Below are positions 11,131-22,700 of a stretch of 64,000 nucleotides of DNA, in pieces (positions within the stretch are counted from its first letter, which is position 1; every line of letters starts with the position of its first letter). The notes beneath the pieces are model-generated. The model was not told the origin of the DNA. It saw only the letters and a program-made list of their open reading frames with translations, and did no database searches. Where the stretch lies: contig CM045768.1 of NCBI GenBank assembly GCA_025200525.1, positions 51,406,925 to 51,470,924 on the forward strand, written 5' to 3'. A program made the position numbers and the translations under genes. The stretch comes from Camellia lanceoleosa (lineage: Eukaryota > Streptophyta > Magnoliopsida > Ericales > Theaceae).

Positions 11131-12371
11131 ACTGATTTGGCCTTTAAGTCTCAGACAAAGCTATGAAAGGTTGAGGATCTGCATCAATTTTCTCTGTCTC
11201 TCCATTGCCTAAGGCCATCATAATTTTCTGATGCAAAAAGGAAGGCACACATTTGTTAGTGTGGATCTAATCTCTCCCAAGTAAAGCATTGTATTTAGCA
11301 TTACTGTCGACACGAAGAATCTTTATGCAATCCCCTCGTTCCCACACTTAGGTTGATGGGTAGAATTCCCTGAGCTATCTGTTTGTCTCCAGCAAAGCCA
11401 ACGATGGTTGTGCTGGTTGGGATTAACCTAGGAATCTTTTTCCCTAGTTTCTTCAAAGAAGATTTGGGTAGTAAATTCACTGCTGCCTCATTATCTATCA
11501 GGGCTCAGCTCAATTGTATCCCATCGAAGAAAGCCTTGATATACAAAGGCTTGACATGTTGTGTCATAGAATTCGAGGGATACTCAAAAGGATATAAGAG
11601 GTTAATGCTCACCTCTTCTTCACTCTCATATTCAGTTTCCATTGGGGTAACCATTCCAAAATCATTTTGTACCATACTCACTTGTGAGTCTTCACTAAAG
11701 ACAGGAATATAATCAATTTCTTGACCATCTTGGTCCTCATCTCCAGCCTGAAACTCATGAGGCAGTATGTGTACCATATTGACTGATACTGGAGGAAAAG
11801 AGCCAAATTGGATGGCTGGCTGTACCTGTTTCCCCTCTTGGCCACCTTGTTCAGTTACTTCAGCAGCATCCTCCATGCTGCACTCTGGCACTTCGTTGTT
11901 AACTGATTCCTTCGAAGGATCTTTCTCAACTGGTTTTTCAACCAAAAATGTTTGCTCAGCCATGAAGGCTTCGAACATTTCTTCCTCCACCATTTCTTTC
12001 TTTTGGCTTATGTCAATTTCTTCTTCTGTCTCGCTCTCACTCTCCATCAGAGCTTTCTCCAATCCTGCCAAGCTAGATTTCTCTCTGGCTTTCAGTTCAG
12101 AATAAACCTTGGCCAACTGTTCCTCGCTGCATCCCACCTTGCTTTGTAGAGTTGTCTTTGGAGTATGGTCTGACTTTTGAGTCTTCTTTCCTTCTGTCTG
12201 GACCAATAAAGAGCTCTCTCCATTTTCTTTCATATCTTTTACAATCTTGAGTGTACTGTCAATCTTTCTCCTTTGTGATCGCGAAATGACTGGGACCATA
12301 TCTGGTTCCTTCGTCTTTGGGTGTTTAAGCAATACCCAATTGTTCGGAGCCACCAAAGGAGGTTTAACCAT
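11131..12371 (-). pseudogene. Gag-pro linker and aspartic protease (copy A)
   Basis: The open frame 11505-12371 encodes an acidic, Glu/Lys-rich linker (MVKPPLVAPNNWVLLKHP onward) ending at FFDGIQLS with a stop. Directly after, in the same direction, comes ALIDNEAAVNLLPKSSLKKL, the protease active-site region. Tat proteases usually read LxDGGAAVNL there, so the Gly next to the catalytic Asp has been replaced. Further on, ALLGRDWIHTNKCVPSFLHQ identifies the C-terminal part of the retropepsin domain. The protease would cut Gag-Pol into mature parts. Stops in both copies argue that it is inactive. The hAT element begins immediately downstream. Confidence 0.8.
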
Positions 12372-13447
12372 CCTTCCTTAGTTTCCAACATCTCTCTGAG
12401 TGGGCACTTCCCTAGGTTTGTTCTGCATCACAAACCAATCTGGAACTCTAGGTACCCACAAACTTACTGACTCAGATGTTGAACTGCTTCTTTCTACCTT
12501 CGAAGCCATCTTCGAAGGCCGTCAGGGCACTTGCTTGGTCCTGACCTCATGTTTCAAGCCTGATTCAGGCCTTCGATGAAGGTGGTCACTTTCTATCCTA
12601 CGTGAGGTTGGTCTAGGGGGCCAATCTCTGGCTTTGATCCCATAACCTGAACTCTTCTCCAGTCTTCTTTCAGAATGACTGCTCTCTATTCTGTAATAGT
12701 TAGGTAGCTCGACTCATACAAGGGCCTCTTGTTTTAGCATGCATTCTATCGACTGCTGGTTCAATTACCAATGGCTGCTGCCTAACACTAGCTGGATACA
12801 ATCTTTGTTATAAGCATTGGTTGGTTTAGGGCATCTCTGCATATCCCTGTAGTATTGTTTCCCATTAATTGGAAGCCCCTTTAACCATTTATAACTTAGT
12901 CTACACCTGGGACACATCCTTTGCACTACTGCTGCCTCTAAGGAATCATCATCCAGTGATTCTTCATCAGATTGTTCCCTCTAGTATGAGAAACCTTGTT
13001 CAATAACTAACATATTTTTGGTGTCCTTTTTTATGGTTGTCTGGTTAGTAACATGCATCTACACATTGACTTCTTCCAATTCTGTCAAGGACAAGTTCTG
13101 GAAGTCTGATATAATGACATTGGCTGCCACCTCTCCAACTTCTGGAAATGGATTACTGTCGATCCCCATGGCCTTTTCTGTTTTGGCTGGGAATTTCAAA
13201 CTTCCTTTCCGAATTTGTTCTTGGATCCTGTCTCAAAAAATAATGCAGTTTTTAGTCGAGTGAGACCAAGAGTTATGCCATTTACAATATACTTTTCCCT
13301 TAAGTTCATCCGAGATGGCTTTTACTCTTTGGGTAACTTAAGGAAGTTGGCCGCAAGCAAATGATCAAAATGTCATCCGCCTTTGTTAAATCGAAAAAGT
13401 ACTTTCAGAAAGGTCTTTCTTTTTAAACCGGGTCAATTGTTGTATCC
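12372..13447 (-). pseudogene. Gag C-terminal region with zinc-knuckle-like motif (copy A)
   Basis: Reading in several broken - strand frames gives a nucleocapsid-like motif at 13245-13289, YCKWHNSWSHSTKNC. This is the C-x2-H-x4-H-x4-C spacing found in Tat-type Gag proteins. Then come a LKFPAK segment, a second Cys pair (CPRCRLSYKW) near 12890-12920, and an Arg/Ser-rich basic tail that would bind RNA. Frames are interrupted by stops and by indels that differ between the copies (for example near 12520), so part of the damage may be sequencing error. Confidence 0.65.
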
Positions 13448-13849
13448 TTATGAATTAATGTCTCTCGAGATCACGTGTTCTTTGCCCATAATCTCTGCTG
13501 CATCGATCTCATAATTAGGATCTATATAATATGTCTTGTACGATGCATTATTTCGATCTTGTTCTTCCTCTAGTAATGCTTCATACCTAGACACCTTATA
13601 GGTTAGTTCCACCAAATCTCTGAATTCAGTTGAGTCAAACTTCTTTCGAAGCCTGAACTCTAAGCCATTTTGAGCCAATCTTATGAATTCTGGCTCTGGC
13701 AGGATGACTCTACATTTATTTCGAGCCCTTTTAAATCTAGCAATAAACTGAGCAGCCTTTTCTTCAAGCCTTTGACTCAATCTTGCCAAGTTTGCCATGG
13801 AAACCTCTGGCTCCGATTGGAAGAATTGGGCATGAAATGTCTCTTCCAT
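13448..13849 (-). CDS. Gag core (retrotransposon gag domain), copy A
   Basis: This 133-codon frame carries the signature of the retrotrans_gag family: METTFHAQF-like start (MEETFHAQFFQSEPEVSM), LARLSQRLEEKAAQFIARFKRARNKC, then LPEPEFIRLAQNGL and RKKFDSTEFRDLVELTYKVSRYE. It forms the capsid-like shell of the particle. The preceding codon is TAA in the context WQ(stop)MEETF. Relatives have a sense codon there, so the polyprotein is truncated in both copies. Confidence 0.88.
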   Translation of the reverse strand: MEETFHAQFFQSEPEVSMANLARLSQRLEEKAAQFIARFKRARNKCRVILPEPEFIRLAQNGLEFRLRKKFDSTEFRDLVELTYKVSRYEALLEEEQDRNNASYKTYYIDPNYEIDAAEIMGKEHVISRDINS

Positions 13850-15037
13850 TTATTGCCAAGTTTGAATGGAGCCAGGTGTAAGGTTGATGTACCATACAAA
13901 TGCTCCCCCAGTTAAAGAATTTGGGAATAATTTTAGTTTCATATAGTCATGATTAGTAAATTCACCGCATTGAGCAGCAAACCTAGCAATATGCTCTATT
14001 GTTGATTGGTTTCCACTCCCATAGAAAAAGGTAAAATCTGCATCCTAACCCCTTGGGTATTCATGTACCCTATCTACCCATTTTGGGTATGGTTTTCAGA
14101 TACAGAGTCTAGACCCTGAGCCATCGGTCCACATTTCCCTAACAATATCAAAGAATTTGGTCCCTAGGGACCATATTTTGTGCCCTTGAACCACTCTTCG
14201 AGGAAAAACACAGATTTAGTGGACAAACTTGTGCTTGTGGTCCTCTTGGTCCATAAGGTGGTACATTTGAATCGGTTGTCCCTCGTGGTACAAAGTTGTG
14301 CTGGGGTGTGGGTAACCCTTTGAGCATGTCTGCGAAAGGACCGCAAAAGGTGCCGAACAAGTGTTGTGTCCTTCCATTTGCAGTAAACCTTCCAACCCCG
14401 TATAAATTAATAAGGAATTAGTGAACCCTTGTACTGTATGGCTTCAACATGGGATTTGTGACCATTCTTATGCCGCTTATATCGCCGATCCACCAATTTG
14501 TATGGCTTCATTGTTGAGTACTAAGGCATTTTGACCTGCTATAGGCCTCAAAATGGGTTTATACCAAGACTGAGGTGATGGTCTTTCATAGTTCTGATTA
14601 CTAGTTTGACCATTAGAATGTCCATCAACTTGCATAGGCTGTTTATCTCTAACCAATCTTTGTTGAGGGACATTCAAAACTTCCTCGATGTGTCTCGTGT
14701 TTATTGGTTGGTGGTTATTCATTCGATCCAAAAAGGATGTTGCCCACCTTTCCATTATGTTCATTAATTGCTGTCTCATGGCATCTACTAGGCCATTCCA
14801 TAGATTTATTGGATGAGTAGATGGAACAGTGAATGGTCCAATTCCTTGGTTTCGTCCAATACTATGAACATGTGGTTCTTGTCTTGAAGTACTGGTCTGT
14901 TCGACCATAGGTTCTGATAATATGGGAGTTTCCACAGGATGTGTTGCCACATTATCCTCTGGATTAGGTATTTCTACCTCTCCTTCTACGCCTTTTTCCA
15001 AGCGTTCATTTTCCCCTTGTCTTCTTCGTCTAGCCAT
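13850..15037 (-). pseudogene. Gag N-terminal region (copy A)
   Basis: A likely gag start is the ATG ending at 15037 (MARRRRQGENERLEKG), only 34 bp from the 5' LTR. The frame stays open to 14477 and holds a helical segment with LWNGLVDAMRQQLMNIMERW. Beyond about 14480 the frame is lost. The matching stretch of copy B (49681-50058) is a clean Pro/Gly/Gln-rich region. Differences between the copies at 14130-14480 are mostly one- to three-base losses at CTG, CAG and GG sites, which suggests local sequence errors in copy A. Confidence 0.75.
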
Positions 15038-15046
15038 TTTAATGGA

Positions 15047-15064
15047 TCCCACTGGGCGTGCCAA
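15047..15064 (-). promoter_or_regulatory. Primer binding site candidate (copy A)
   Basis: Read on the - strand, TTGGCACGCCCAGTGGGA begins seven bases inside the 5' LTR. A TGG start complements the CCA end of a tRNA. I cannot assign the tRNA. Copy B has the same sequence at 50647-50664. Confidence 0.6.
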
Positions 15065-15071
15065 AAATATA

Positions 15072-15828
15072 TGTTGGCTTTTTGGCTTTCGAAGGGTATT
15101 TTTGTAAATGCGAGCGTGCCAGCAAGGATCAATCAATCTCTGTAAACGTTAATTGCCAACCAATTATCGACGATTGTGTTTTAGTTCTTTCAAATTTCAA
15201 TGAAGTGGACTTTTACTGGAGTCTTGCCTTAGGAGAAATTAAGCAAAATAACAGTTAAATGAAGAGCAATTGAAGTATTTCATTAGAATGAAAACTTACA
15301 ATAATCCAAACTCAGCCTCGTAGAGGTTTACAGCAACAATCTACTTGAAATTACTCCTATGAATGAAGTGCAGTGCAGGAATTTAAAGTACAAGAATGTA
15401 AAGAGCAGGAAATGTAAAACTGAAAAAGAAAATCTGTAAAGTAAGACTGGTTTGTATGATCTGAGTCCGGGGGTTTTTCTGGGGTCTTTTCTACTATTTA
15501 TACTGTTCAAGGGTGACCATCGAATTGCACTTCCAACCGTCGAACTGCTCTTCCATGATCATCGATCATGTTGCCCCAATCTTAGTTACATTACGCTATT
15601 ACTTGCAGTTAAGCTTCCTTCCTAAATTTGAATCTGAAATGCGAGTAACCATTGGAGCCACGTCACTTTGTATCCCTTTGTTGATCCACTGCTACTCAGA
15701 TCTTTTAATAACCAATACTAACTGCCACGTGTACGATCAGGATCGAGGACCTGAATAGTCTTCCTATATTACCCTTATTTCTCCATGTGTCGAATTGTAA
15801 TTGGTTCGTACAAAATATGTAGCCAACA
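15072..15828 (-). repeat. 5' LTR of the Tat element (copy A)
   Basis: The 757-bp LTR has TGTTGGC / GCCAACA inverted ends. It is near-identical to 50672-51430 and about 94-95% similar to 32566-33316. The base after it starts CTTGT, the target duplication confirmed in copy B. Inside, a TATTTATA-like box on the - strand near 15493-15502 may mark the promoter. Confidence 0.93.
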
Positions 15829-18204
15829 CTTGTACATCTTTTATGTGACGGATATATGGTCTTAACTTCTTCGGAAATTGTTCAAAGTAAGAGATACGAT
15901 TTGTTAACTACGTCATACAAATCTACATCACAAATATACAACAATGGATATATGAAATAATTAAAATAAGGCTAAAAAATTATTAAAATATATTTTGTAT
16001 ATAGTTACAAGTTTTATGTAATTACGTACATTATCTTTTTTTGCTTTTTTCCGTTGCACTTGCTTACGAACTGGTGCAGTTGAGATGGTAACACCCTGTG
16101 AATAACTATCTTCCCCAGATAGTACAAATTCAAACGTAGATGGCTCGTATTTAGTAGACATATTGATTTTGAATTGACCACGGCCGTGACTTCGGCTCAT
16201 CCCTTGCGTGTCAGTCTTGAGTTCAGGTTCCATCAAAAATGTACTGTCTGGACTAATTAACTCCTTCAACTTCTTCAAAAGGATCATTTGTTGCGTCTCG
16301 TCAATCGTTTGGAATTTCTCAATAAAAAAATCAGTCTTTGTTTTGCAATCCAACTTCACAAAACCATTTTTCTGAAACTAGAAGCATATCTAACTTCCTA
16401 CAATAAGGATTTACGCACGAGAGGGGAATCGGTCGACCTTATTGAAAATACTTAGCTATTTCATGTGCACATGGCAACCCATGTGTACGTCGCAAAATGC
16501 AGCTACATCCAACAACAACTATTCCCACACTATTCGATCTGTTTGACTCTATTAATATTTTGTCCAAACTACAAATTAAAATAAAACCACGTAACTTAGT
16601 GAACTCAGTAGGTGTGTAGTTATGTTGGACTACAATCAAACTCTGCTGAAATGAGGGTTTAATGTCTACATGCTGCAACTCTAACAAATTGTGTATTTTG
16701 GTCCAAGATGTCTCAAAACTGTTTTGACTTAATCCAAGTTGCCTCTTCAATTTAGCATGAGACCTCTTCGCCCTACAAGTTTGTATAATTTGGTATTTAA
16801 TATAAAAATCAAAGAATTATAGCAACTCATAAATGCAATGATCATAATTTACATGTCTGTAGTAGTATTTTCGAAATGCATATTACTATCTGTCCAAGCT
16901 GCAACAAATTTTTTCTTGTATGGCTCTAACCAATTGGTAGTAACATACTTAATAGCTTCAGCATATGTACTAAATTCAGTCTTCTGAGTGGAAAATTGTT
17001 CATTGAATTCTGTTTCTGTTCTAACCAATACCAAAGCACTCCAATTATGCATGAACTTATCCCATTTATCTTTCGTCTCAAAACCCTTCTTGCATTTCAT
17101 CAGAATATTCTTGCTAATATGCCATCTACATAAAAGATTAGTGGCCATAGGTAGAATTTTTGATATGCCTTTCATCAAAGCCAACTCCTTATCTGTAATA
17201 ATGACTTTTGGAAAAGCAATATTCTCCATAACAGTATGCAATACGCCTAAAACCCATGCATAGTTGTCATCCCATTCATGACCAAGATAAGCAAAAGCAA
17301 CTGAAAAAGTCAAGTCCATTGATGTTACCCCAACAATCTCTAAGAGAGGGAGTCGATAGCTATTAGTCTTATATGTGCAATCCATAATCAACACATGTGG
17401 AAATGCACGTAACAACTCCAAACTAACTGGGTGCATCGTGATCTTCCGCCCATCTCTATCATCACATCCATGCCACTCAACATAATTTTGAATTGACAAT
17501 TGCCCCAATAATTGTTGCATCTGTGATCTTCCGCCTCTGATTACTTGATGTCAATGACGTGCGCTGTAGATTGTCTTCATTGTTGTCGCATTAAAGGCAT
17601 CCTTTTGTTTCAATGTAACCAATATCTCTTTTGGTCGCACCATACTCTTCGACATGTCAACTAATAAGGATGTTTCCTCCTTAGATAGTCTGTCAGCAAA
17701 TGAGTACCCTTCAAGATGTTCAGCAGACGAATGATTGTGTACTCCACATAAGACATGCAACATCTGCACTCATCATTTGTAGGTAATTTTTCCCCCTTAA
17801 TAGAAATGGATATCCATAGTTTTTAGAACTCCCGCCAACCTCAATCGCTCCTTTATCTTCTTGTTATCTCTATAATGACCACTTCTTTCACAAGCAAGGG
17901 TGAGTCTTGGTTTTTTGCCATTATCTCCTGCATCTGATATCTGTATAATAATGACAAATCCAGTTTTCCTTCCAATGTTAGAAGCCCATTTAATTAATGC
18001 TTGACGACTACTAAAAATCTAAACATAATAAGTACATTTGTACGCCAAATTATTAATAAAACTCAATACAAATTAGAAATAAGAAAAAATTGCATTCATA
18101 AAAAAACTTAACAAACCTCGTCTGTAATGAATTCATGATTGGAGTCCACTAATAATGTAGTACTTGCGTTGTTGCAATAAGTATAAGTATAATCCTTCCA
18201 AGCA
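15829..18204 (-). pseudogene. MULE transposase gene, N-terminal to SWIM part (copy A)
   Basis: The exons run right to left. 18117-18204 and the exon ending at 18018 give an FRS-like DNA-binding start (SSRQALIKWASNIGRKTGFV, then RLTLACERSGHYR). 17551-17769 follows with CGVHNHSSAEHLEGYSFADRL. The DDE core is at 16849-17520: D in MDCTYKTN, D in VIITDKELALMKGI, and CRWHISKNI. The SWIM zinc finger (CSCILRRTHGLPCAHEIAKYF) lies at 16439-16750, and a KxxPSTFEFV-type tail at 15961-16359. It would cut and move MULE DNA. Stops (after SARH and AKYFQ) and a lost base before the QMLHV segment show decay. The next exon, for an OTU protease, is cut by the Tat LTR at 15828; its other half survives at 31949-32565. 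Confidence 0.88.
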
Positions 18205-19717
18205 ACAAAAAAACAAAATTATACTAAAAATACATGGCAATGAGTAGCCGAACAAATTAAAAAAATCTAGCTTTATATTACTGGAAATTTATATTTTATT
18301 CGACAATTTGATACCAGACTTATATTTTTTTTTTCAGCACTGTGATCCCAAACTATGTTATTTTGTTCAATTTCGAAACGCCGAACAAAAGTCGCAGACT
18401 AGCCTAGAAAATCGAAACAAAAACGTACCAACCTAATAAAAAAACTCACCATTTCACATTTTTGATGGTTTTTCACCACCGTTTATTCATCCATTGCTTT
18501 TTTTGATGATCAAAATACTATGATTATCAGTTTTTCAAAAGAGATGTGTAAGAGAAAAAAAAAAGTTGAGAAAGGAAAAAGAGAAGTAGGGATTGAAAGC
18601 TCAAGGGGTGTAAGGAGATAATCAAATAAATTTAATTTTAGTATTTTGTCCCTTTAAGTAATTTCACATAGGGATAAAATTAGAAAAAAAAAACAATCTT
18701 ATATCAAGGGTGTAAGGAGGTAAAAGAGTGGTTTAAATAGAATCACCCTTTTTTCTTTCTCAGTGTGTAATTTTTATTTTTTTTTAAAAAAAATAGTGTT
18801 TATTTTTATGGTTTGACAACCAACTAAAAAATAATCAAAAAGTTATTATAAATGATCATATTACTCTTTTTATTTTTCTTCATATCTTTTTGTTAAAAAA
18901 ATAATTAAAATAGTCAATTCTCAAACTATCTTTTCGTTAAAAAAATCAATTAAAATAGCCGATTCTCAAACTAACTTGAAGTTTTGAAAATCCTACCAAA
19001 TATATATGCTTTTCCATTTTGGGTTTCTGAATATATAAGATTTTAAAATACAGTTGCTTCCTCCACTTACTGTTTTCTTTCTTCCTTTTTTTTTTATATA
19101 TATATAAATTTTTGCGATTTAATTTAAAATTATAGAACGGACTATATTCATGAAATAAAAAAGATTCACAAATGTAATTTATGTACAATATTTTATCAAA
19201 ATAATGTAATAGTGAGAATTTTAAATTTATAGACCTTAGGTCATTTATGTCCCATAATTTCTGTAGACAATTTTTTTCATAAAATATGTTTTTTCTATAC
19301 AACTTTGACAGTTGATCACTTTAGAAGGCTAAGCATAATTTGTCCTGAAATTCCTTCTTAATACACTTTCAATAATTAAATTAAGTAATTAAATTTATCT
19401 GTCATTTCTCTCTCAATACACTCTTAGATTAAATTATGTGTAAATCTCAAAGTACGTTAATCTCAAATCATTATTTAATGATTGAGAATGTATTGAGATA
19501 AAAAATAGAGAATGTCGTGCCAACCACAAAATCATGTCCAGATAGAAGTTGGCATGTTTAGGTTCATGGCCAACAGCAAACCTGTCAACCATTTACGCAA
19601 ATCCAAAACTAAAGTGAAAAGAAAAGTAAACCATTCATTATAAATACTCCCAACTATGGAACTGTCTATAACTTACATGGAAATGGCTCTGAATACAGAG
19701 AAATATCAAAGTCTTTC
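18205..19717. other. AT-rich spacer between MULE gene and ceramidase (copy A)
   Basis: No credible gene. It contains homopolymer runs, an imperfect two-unit direct repeat of about 44 bp at 18887-18974 (CTTTTCGTTAAAAAAAT... type), and repeated GGTGTAAGGAG phrases near 18607 and 18711 that could belong to the MULE end. I could not pair them with a matching left terminus. Confidence 0.6.
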
Positions 19718-22700
19718 TTATGCAACAACAAATGCACTAGATGAACCTGTAAAATGGTGAATTGAGCTCATAAGACCCTTGGATGCACCAAAATGCCTTA
19801 TTCTGTACACTCCCGAGCAGCGTGCTCGATTCTCCATTCTATAGTTGCTTGACTTTGTGGGCTGAGTTTAGCTGGTCTGGCCCACTTGAACCGGAGGCAG
19901 AAATCATCATCATCGTAAGCTGGAACCCAAGAGTCTTTTCCATGGAGAATCTCCACCAGAGCAAATGTCCCTTCCGTCATGAGGTCATTTCTGGGGCAAC
20001 CTGACCAGAAAACAACTGTCACCATGTCACCTCTCTTGAAGGTGGAGTTTTGAGGGACATCAGAGCTCACATCCCCAAATTTCACACCGGGAGGGGTCGA
20101 ATCCATGACAACTGGAGTTAGTAAGCTAATTTGCTTGTTCAAGAGATCGGGGGGTTGTGGGCCCGATTCAATGGACTGGCCACTGACTAGAGCTGTCGCA
20201 AGCTTCCGGAACTCCTGAATGTATGCACTAAGAGTGTGGGGACCAAATAGCGTGGAGGCACCCTGAGAAGTATGAAAGGTAGGTATGTATGATAACAGTC
20301 ACCAAAAGTAACACAAATGTGGGTATGTACAATAACAGTCACCAAAAGTAGTAACATAAAAGTAAGGATCTTGTTAACATGTGCTTTTAGGATATAGTTT
20401 AGAAAAACATGAAAGATTCTACATTATTGATTGCACGTACTTTCCTGCAGAATGTATAATCATTTTAAGCTTCTTAACATGTGACCTAAGGGCATACGTT
20501 AATCAAATTGTAAATAAATAAGCCTTTTATTTATTTTTATTTTTTTTTCAAGTGGTGGTGGGGGTGGTTGTACATCAACAGATAATAACCCCCAATATTG
20601 AGAATGTTGTCTATTTACTGACCTCATATCTTTGGACTTCATACTCCTCAATGGTAGTCACATATTGTGAATATGTGTTAGTCAACCCAGCTATCACAAC
20701 ATGAACATTGCCATTGAATTCTCCACCTCCACTAATGAGCACTGTCCTCACAGCATCTCAAGACGCCTTCCAGCCATTGTAGTGAATTCTGTCAAAAACA
20801 AAAGAAAGAAATCTCGTGAGCCATAGAAAACATGTCAACCATGAAATGCCTTTAGCTCCCCTAGCGAATCAAAACTCGACTTCTTGTCCATGTTAGCAGG
20901 CTGCCCTCAGCCATATCCGAGGCAGCCCAATTCGAACCTGGCAATCAGACACAATGCCACTAATCACCTTATTGGTCGAAACCTGCACCATCTAGGCATG
21001 TTCCGAGCCAACATACAGTGAGAAAGCATTTATAGCTTCCTCGTGTTAATCAACTTAAAAGAACATTCAATTGAGAATTTTTATTTTTATTTTTGCTGAA
21101 CCTTCTAAAATATGAGTATCTTAAACATCTATCAACCTCAATGGAAAAGGGAGGAAAAATAAGGCAAGTTGCATACATACCTCCAGGTACAGTGAGAATG
21201 ACTAGCTGCCCTATCCGGAGGATTTGAATTGGAAGTACCGAAGGCTGCAGAAAATTAGACAAACCAAATGTATCAGTATGTAAAACCATCCATATGCTGT
21301 ACACAATAATTAGTAGACCGATGACGACAAGCATCAGCACAACATGTTTCACAGTATGTATGAACAATGCACAGCATATGTACTTGGGCACCACATGGGA
21401 TGTTGGGTTGGTTTGTGGGAGGGGAGAGCTCAGGGTATTTGTCTCTGCTTATTTAGTAGTAGCACAAGATATACATGATTACACATAGAAGGTAGACTGC
21501 AGTTTGACCCCATTTGCCAAGAATCGAGCAAAGTAGATCAATGTGATATAACAGTGTTTAGATTTCAGAAGAAGAGTTAATTATATCAAATAATTATAAT
21601 CTTTCAGCTGTTCCTATTCTCTAGAAGTCCCCAACAATGTGTTTTTTTTTCTTTTTTTTGGCTTGTGCACCACATTGTGGGTATATTAGTCAGCTTTATT
21701 CTGCCCAGTGGTGAAGTGTCTTTAAATCATGCACACAATATGCATCAAAATAGAGGCCTATTGGAAAATCATGCCCAGTGGTGAAGTGTCTTTCCATAAC
21801 AATATTGGAAAATGAAATAAGAAATTGTGCCAAATCTTTTTTATCAAGACAGTTAGAAAGTTACTTGCATTAAAAATTAAAAATTGGATAGTTTGACAGG
21901 GATATTTATTAGCTCAACACTCACCATCAGAAATCTCTAGATTTTATCTAAAAATGGCTGAATGCATAAACATCCAAATCCCAGGGCACACATTTAAGAA
22001 CCCTTGTTAATAGCATTATTTTAAAGTTGAAGTGGCAAAACTATAAATATAGTTGTCTTGTTGAAGCCTTAGCTATCATAAAACACTATAAAAAAATTAA
22101 CTATATTGTAACTCACCGCCCAAGCATATGGCAACTGCATTTCACCAGTGTCAAGCAAAATAGGCTTTGGATATTGACAATTTTGTTGCTCCTTGCCTGG
22201 TGTTTTAATTAAGTTGCGAACCAACTTCCAAAAAGGATTTCCCTGTAGCAGAATAAACAAACATTATAACCACATATAAACAGGCAGGTGTTACACCACA
22301 TGAGAACCTAAAATTATGGGGAAAAGTTGAGTACTGAAATTCCTTGCTACCTTATCATCTCCTTGCTTAAAATCAAAAGCTCCAGGTCCATCAGTTGTAC
22401 CTGCTGCAAACGCAAAACCCATAGCAGCAGGGCATGTTTTAACCACTTCACTACCTCCTCCCTGTTTAGGAAGTGTCACCTCAAGCTTGGAGAAGTCTAC
22501 GTAAGTGTGACGATAGTCAACCTTCCCTTTCAGCTGTTCAGATGCTGTGTTGAAAAGATGTATAGCCTTTTGGAGTTGCCTATCTCCAATTATACGTGTA
22601 CTCTCGAATTCATCTGGGTAACTGCAATTTAAGAGAATAGTTTAATATTATGTAAAGTAAGCTTCAGCAATTACAGCATGCTAGGCAACCCATACCCTGG

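Larger units (their letters stand above)
1..15828 (-). mobile_element. Tat-type Ty3/gypsy retrotransposon, copy A (3' end outside window)
   Basis: Reading from right to left on the - strand the order is 5' LTR (15072-15828), gag, protease, RT, RNase H, second RNase H and integrase. After these comes an extra gene on the opposite strand (456-4015). The order PR-RT-RH-IN marks Ty3/gypsy. The second, plant-type RNase H between the RT-RH block and integrase, together with an antisense extra ORF downstream of pol, is typical of the Tat lineage. The 3' LTR is not in the window; the complete copy is in segment B. A hAT element (7742-11122) is inserted between protease and RT. Several stops shared with copy B show it is defective. 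Confidence 0.93.

Noticed and set aside
11383..12149. + strand frames across the gag-pro linker
   Set aside because: They are shadows of the acidic - strand linker frame, which is conserved and in the correct order for gag-pro.
18600..18760. GGTGTAAGGAG phrases as a MULE terminal inverted repeat
   Set aside because: No complementary partner was found on the left side of the MULE remnant (26266-31949), so the terminus is unproven.
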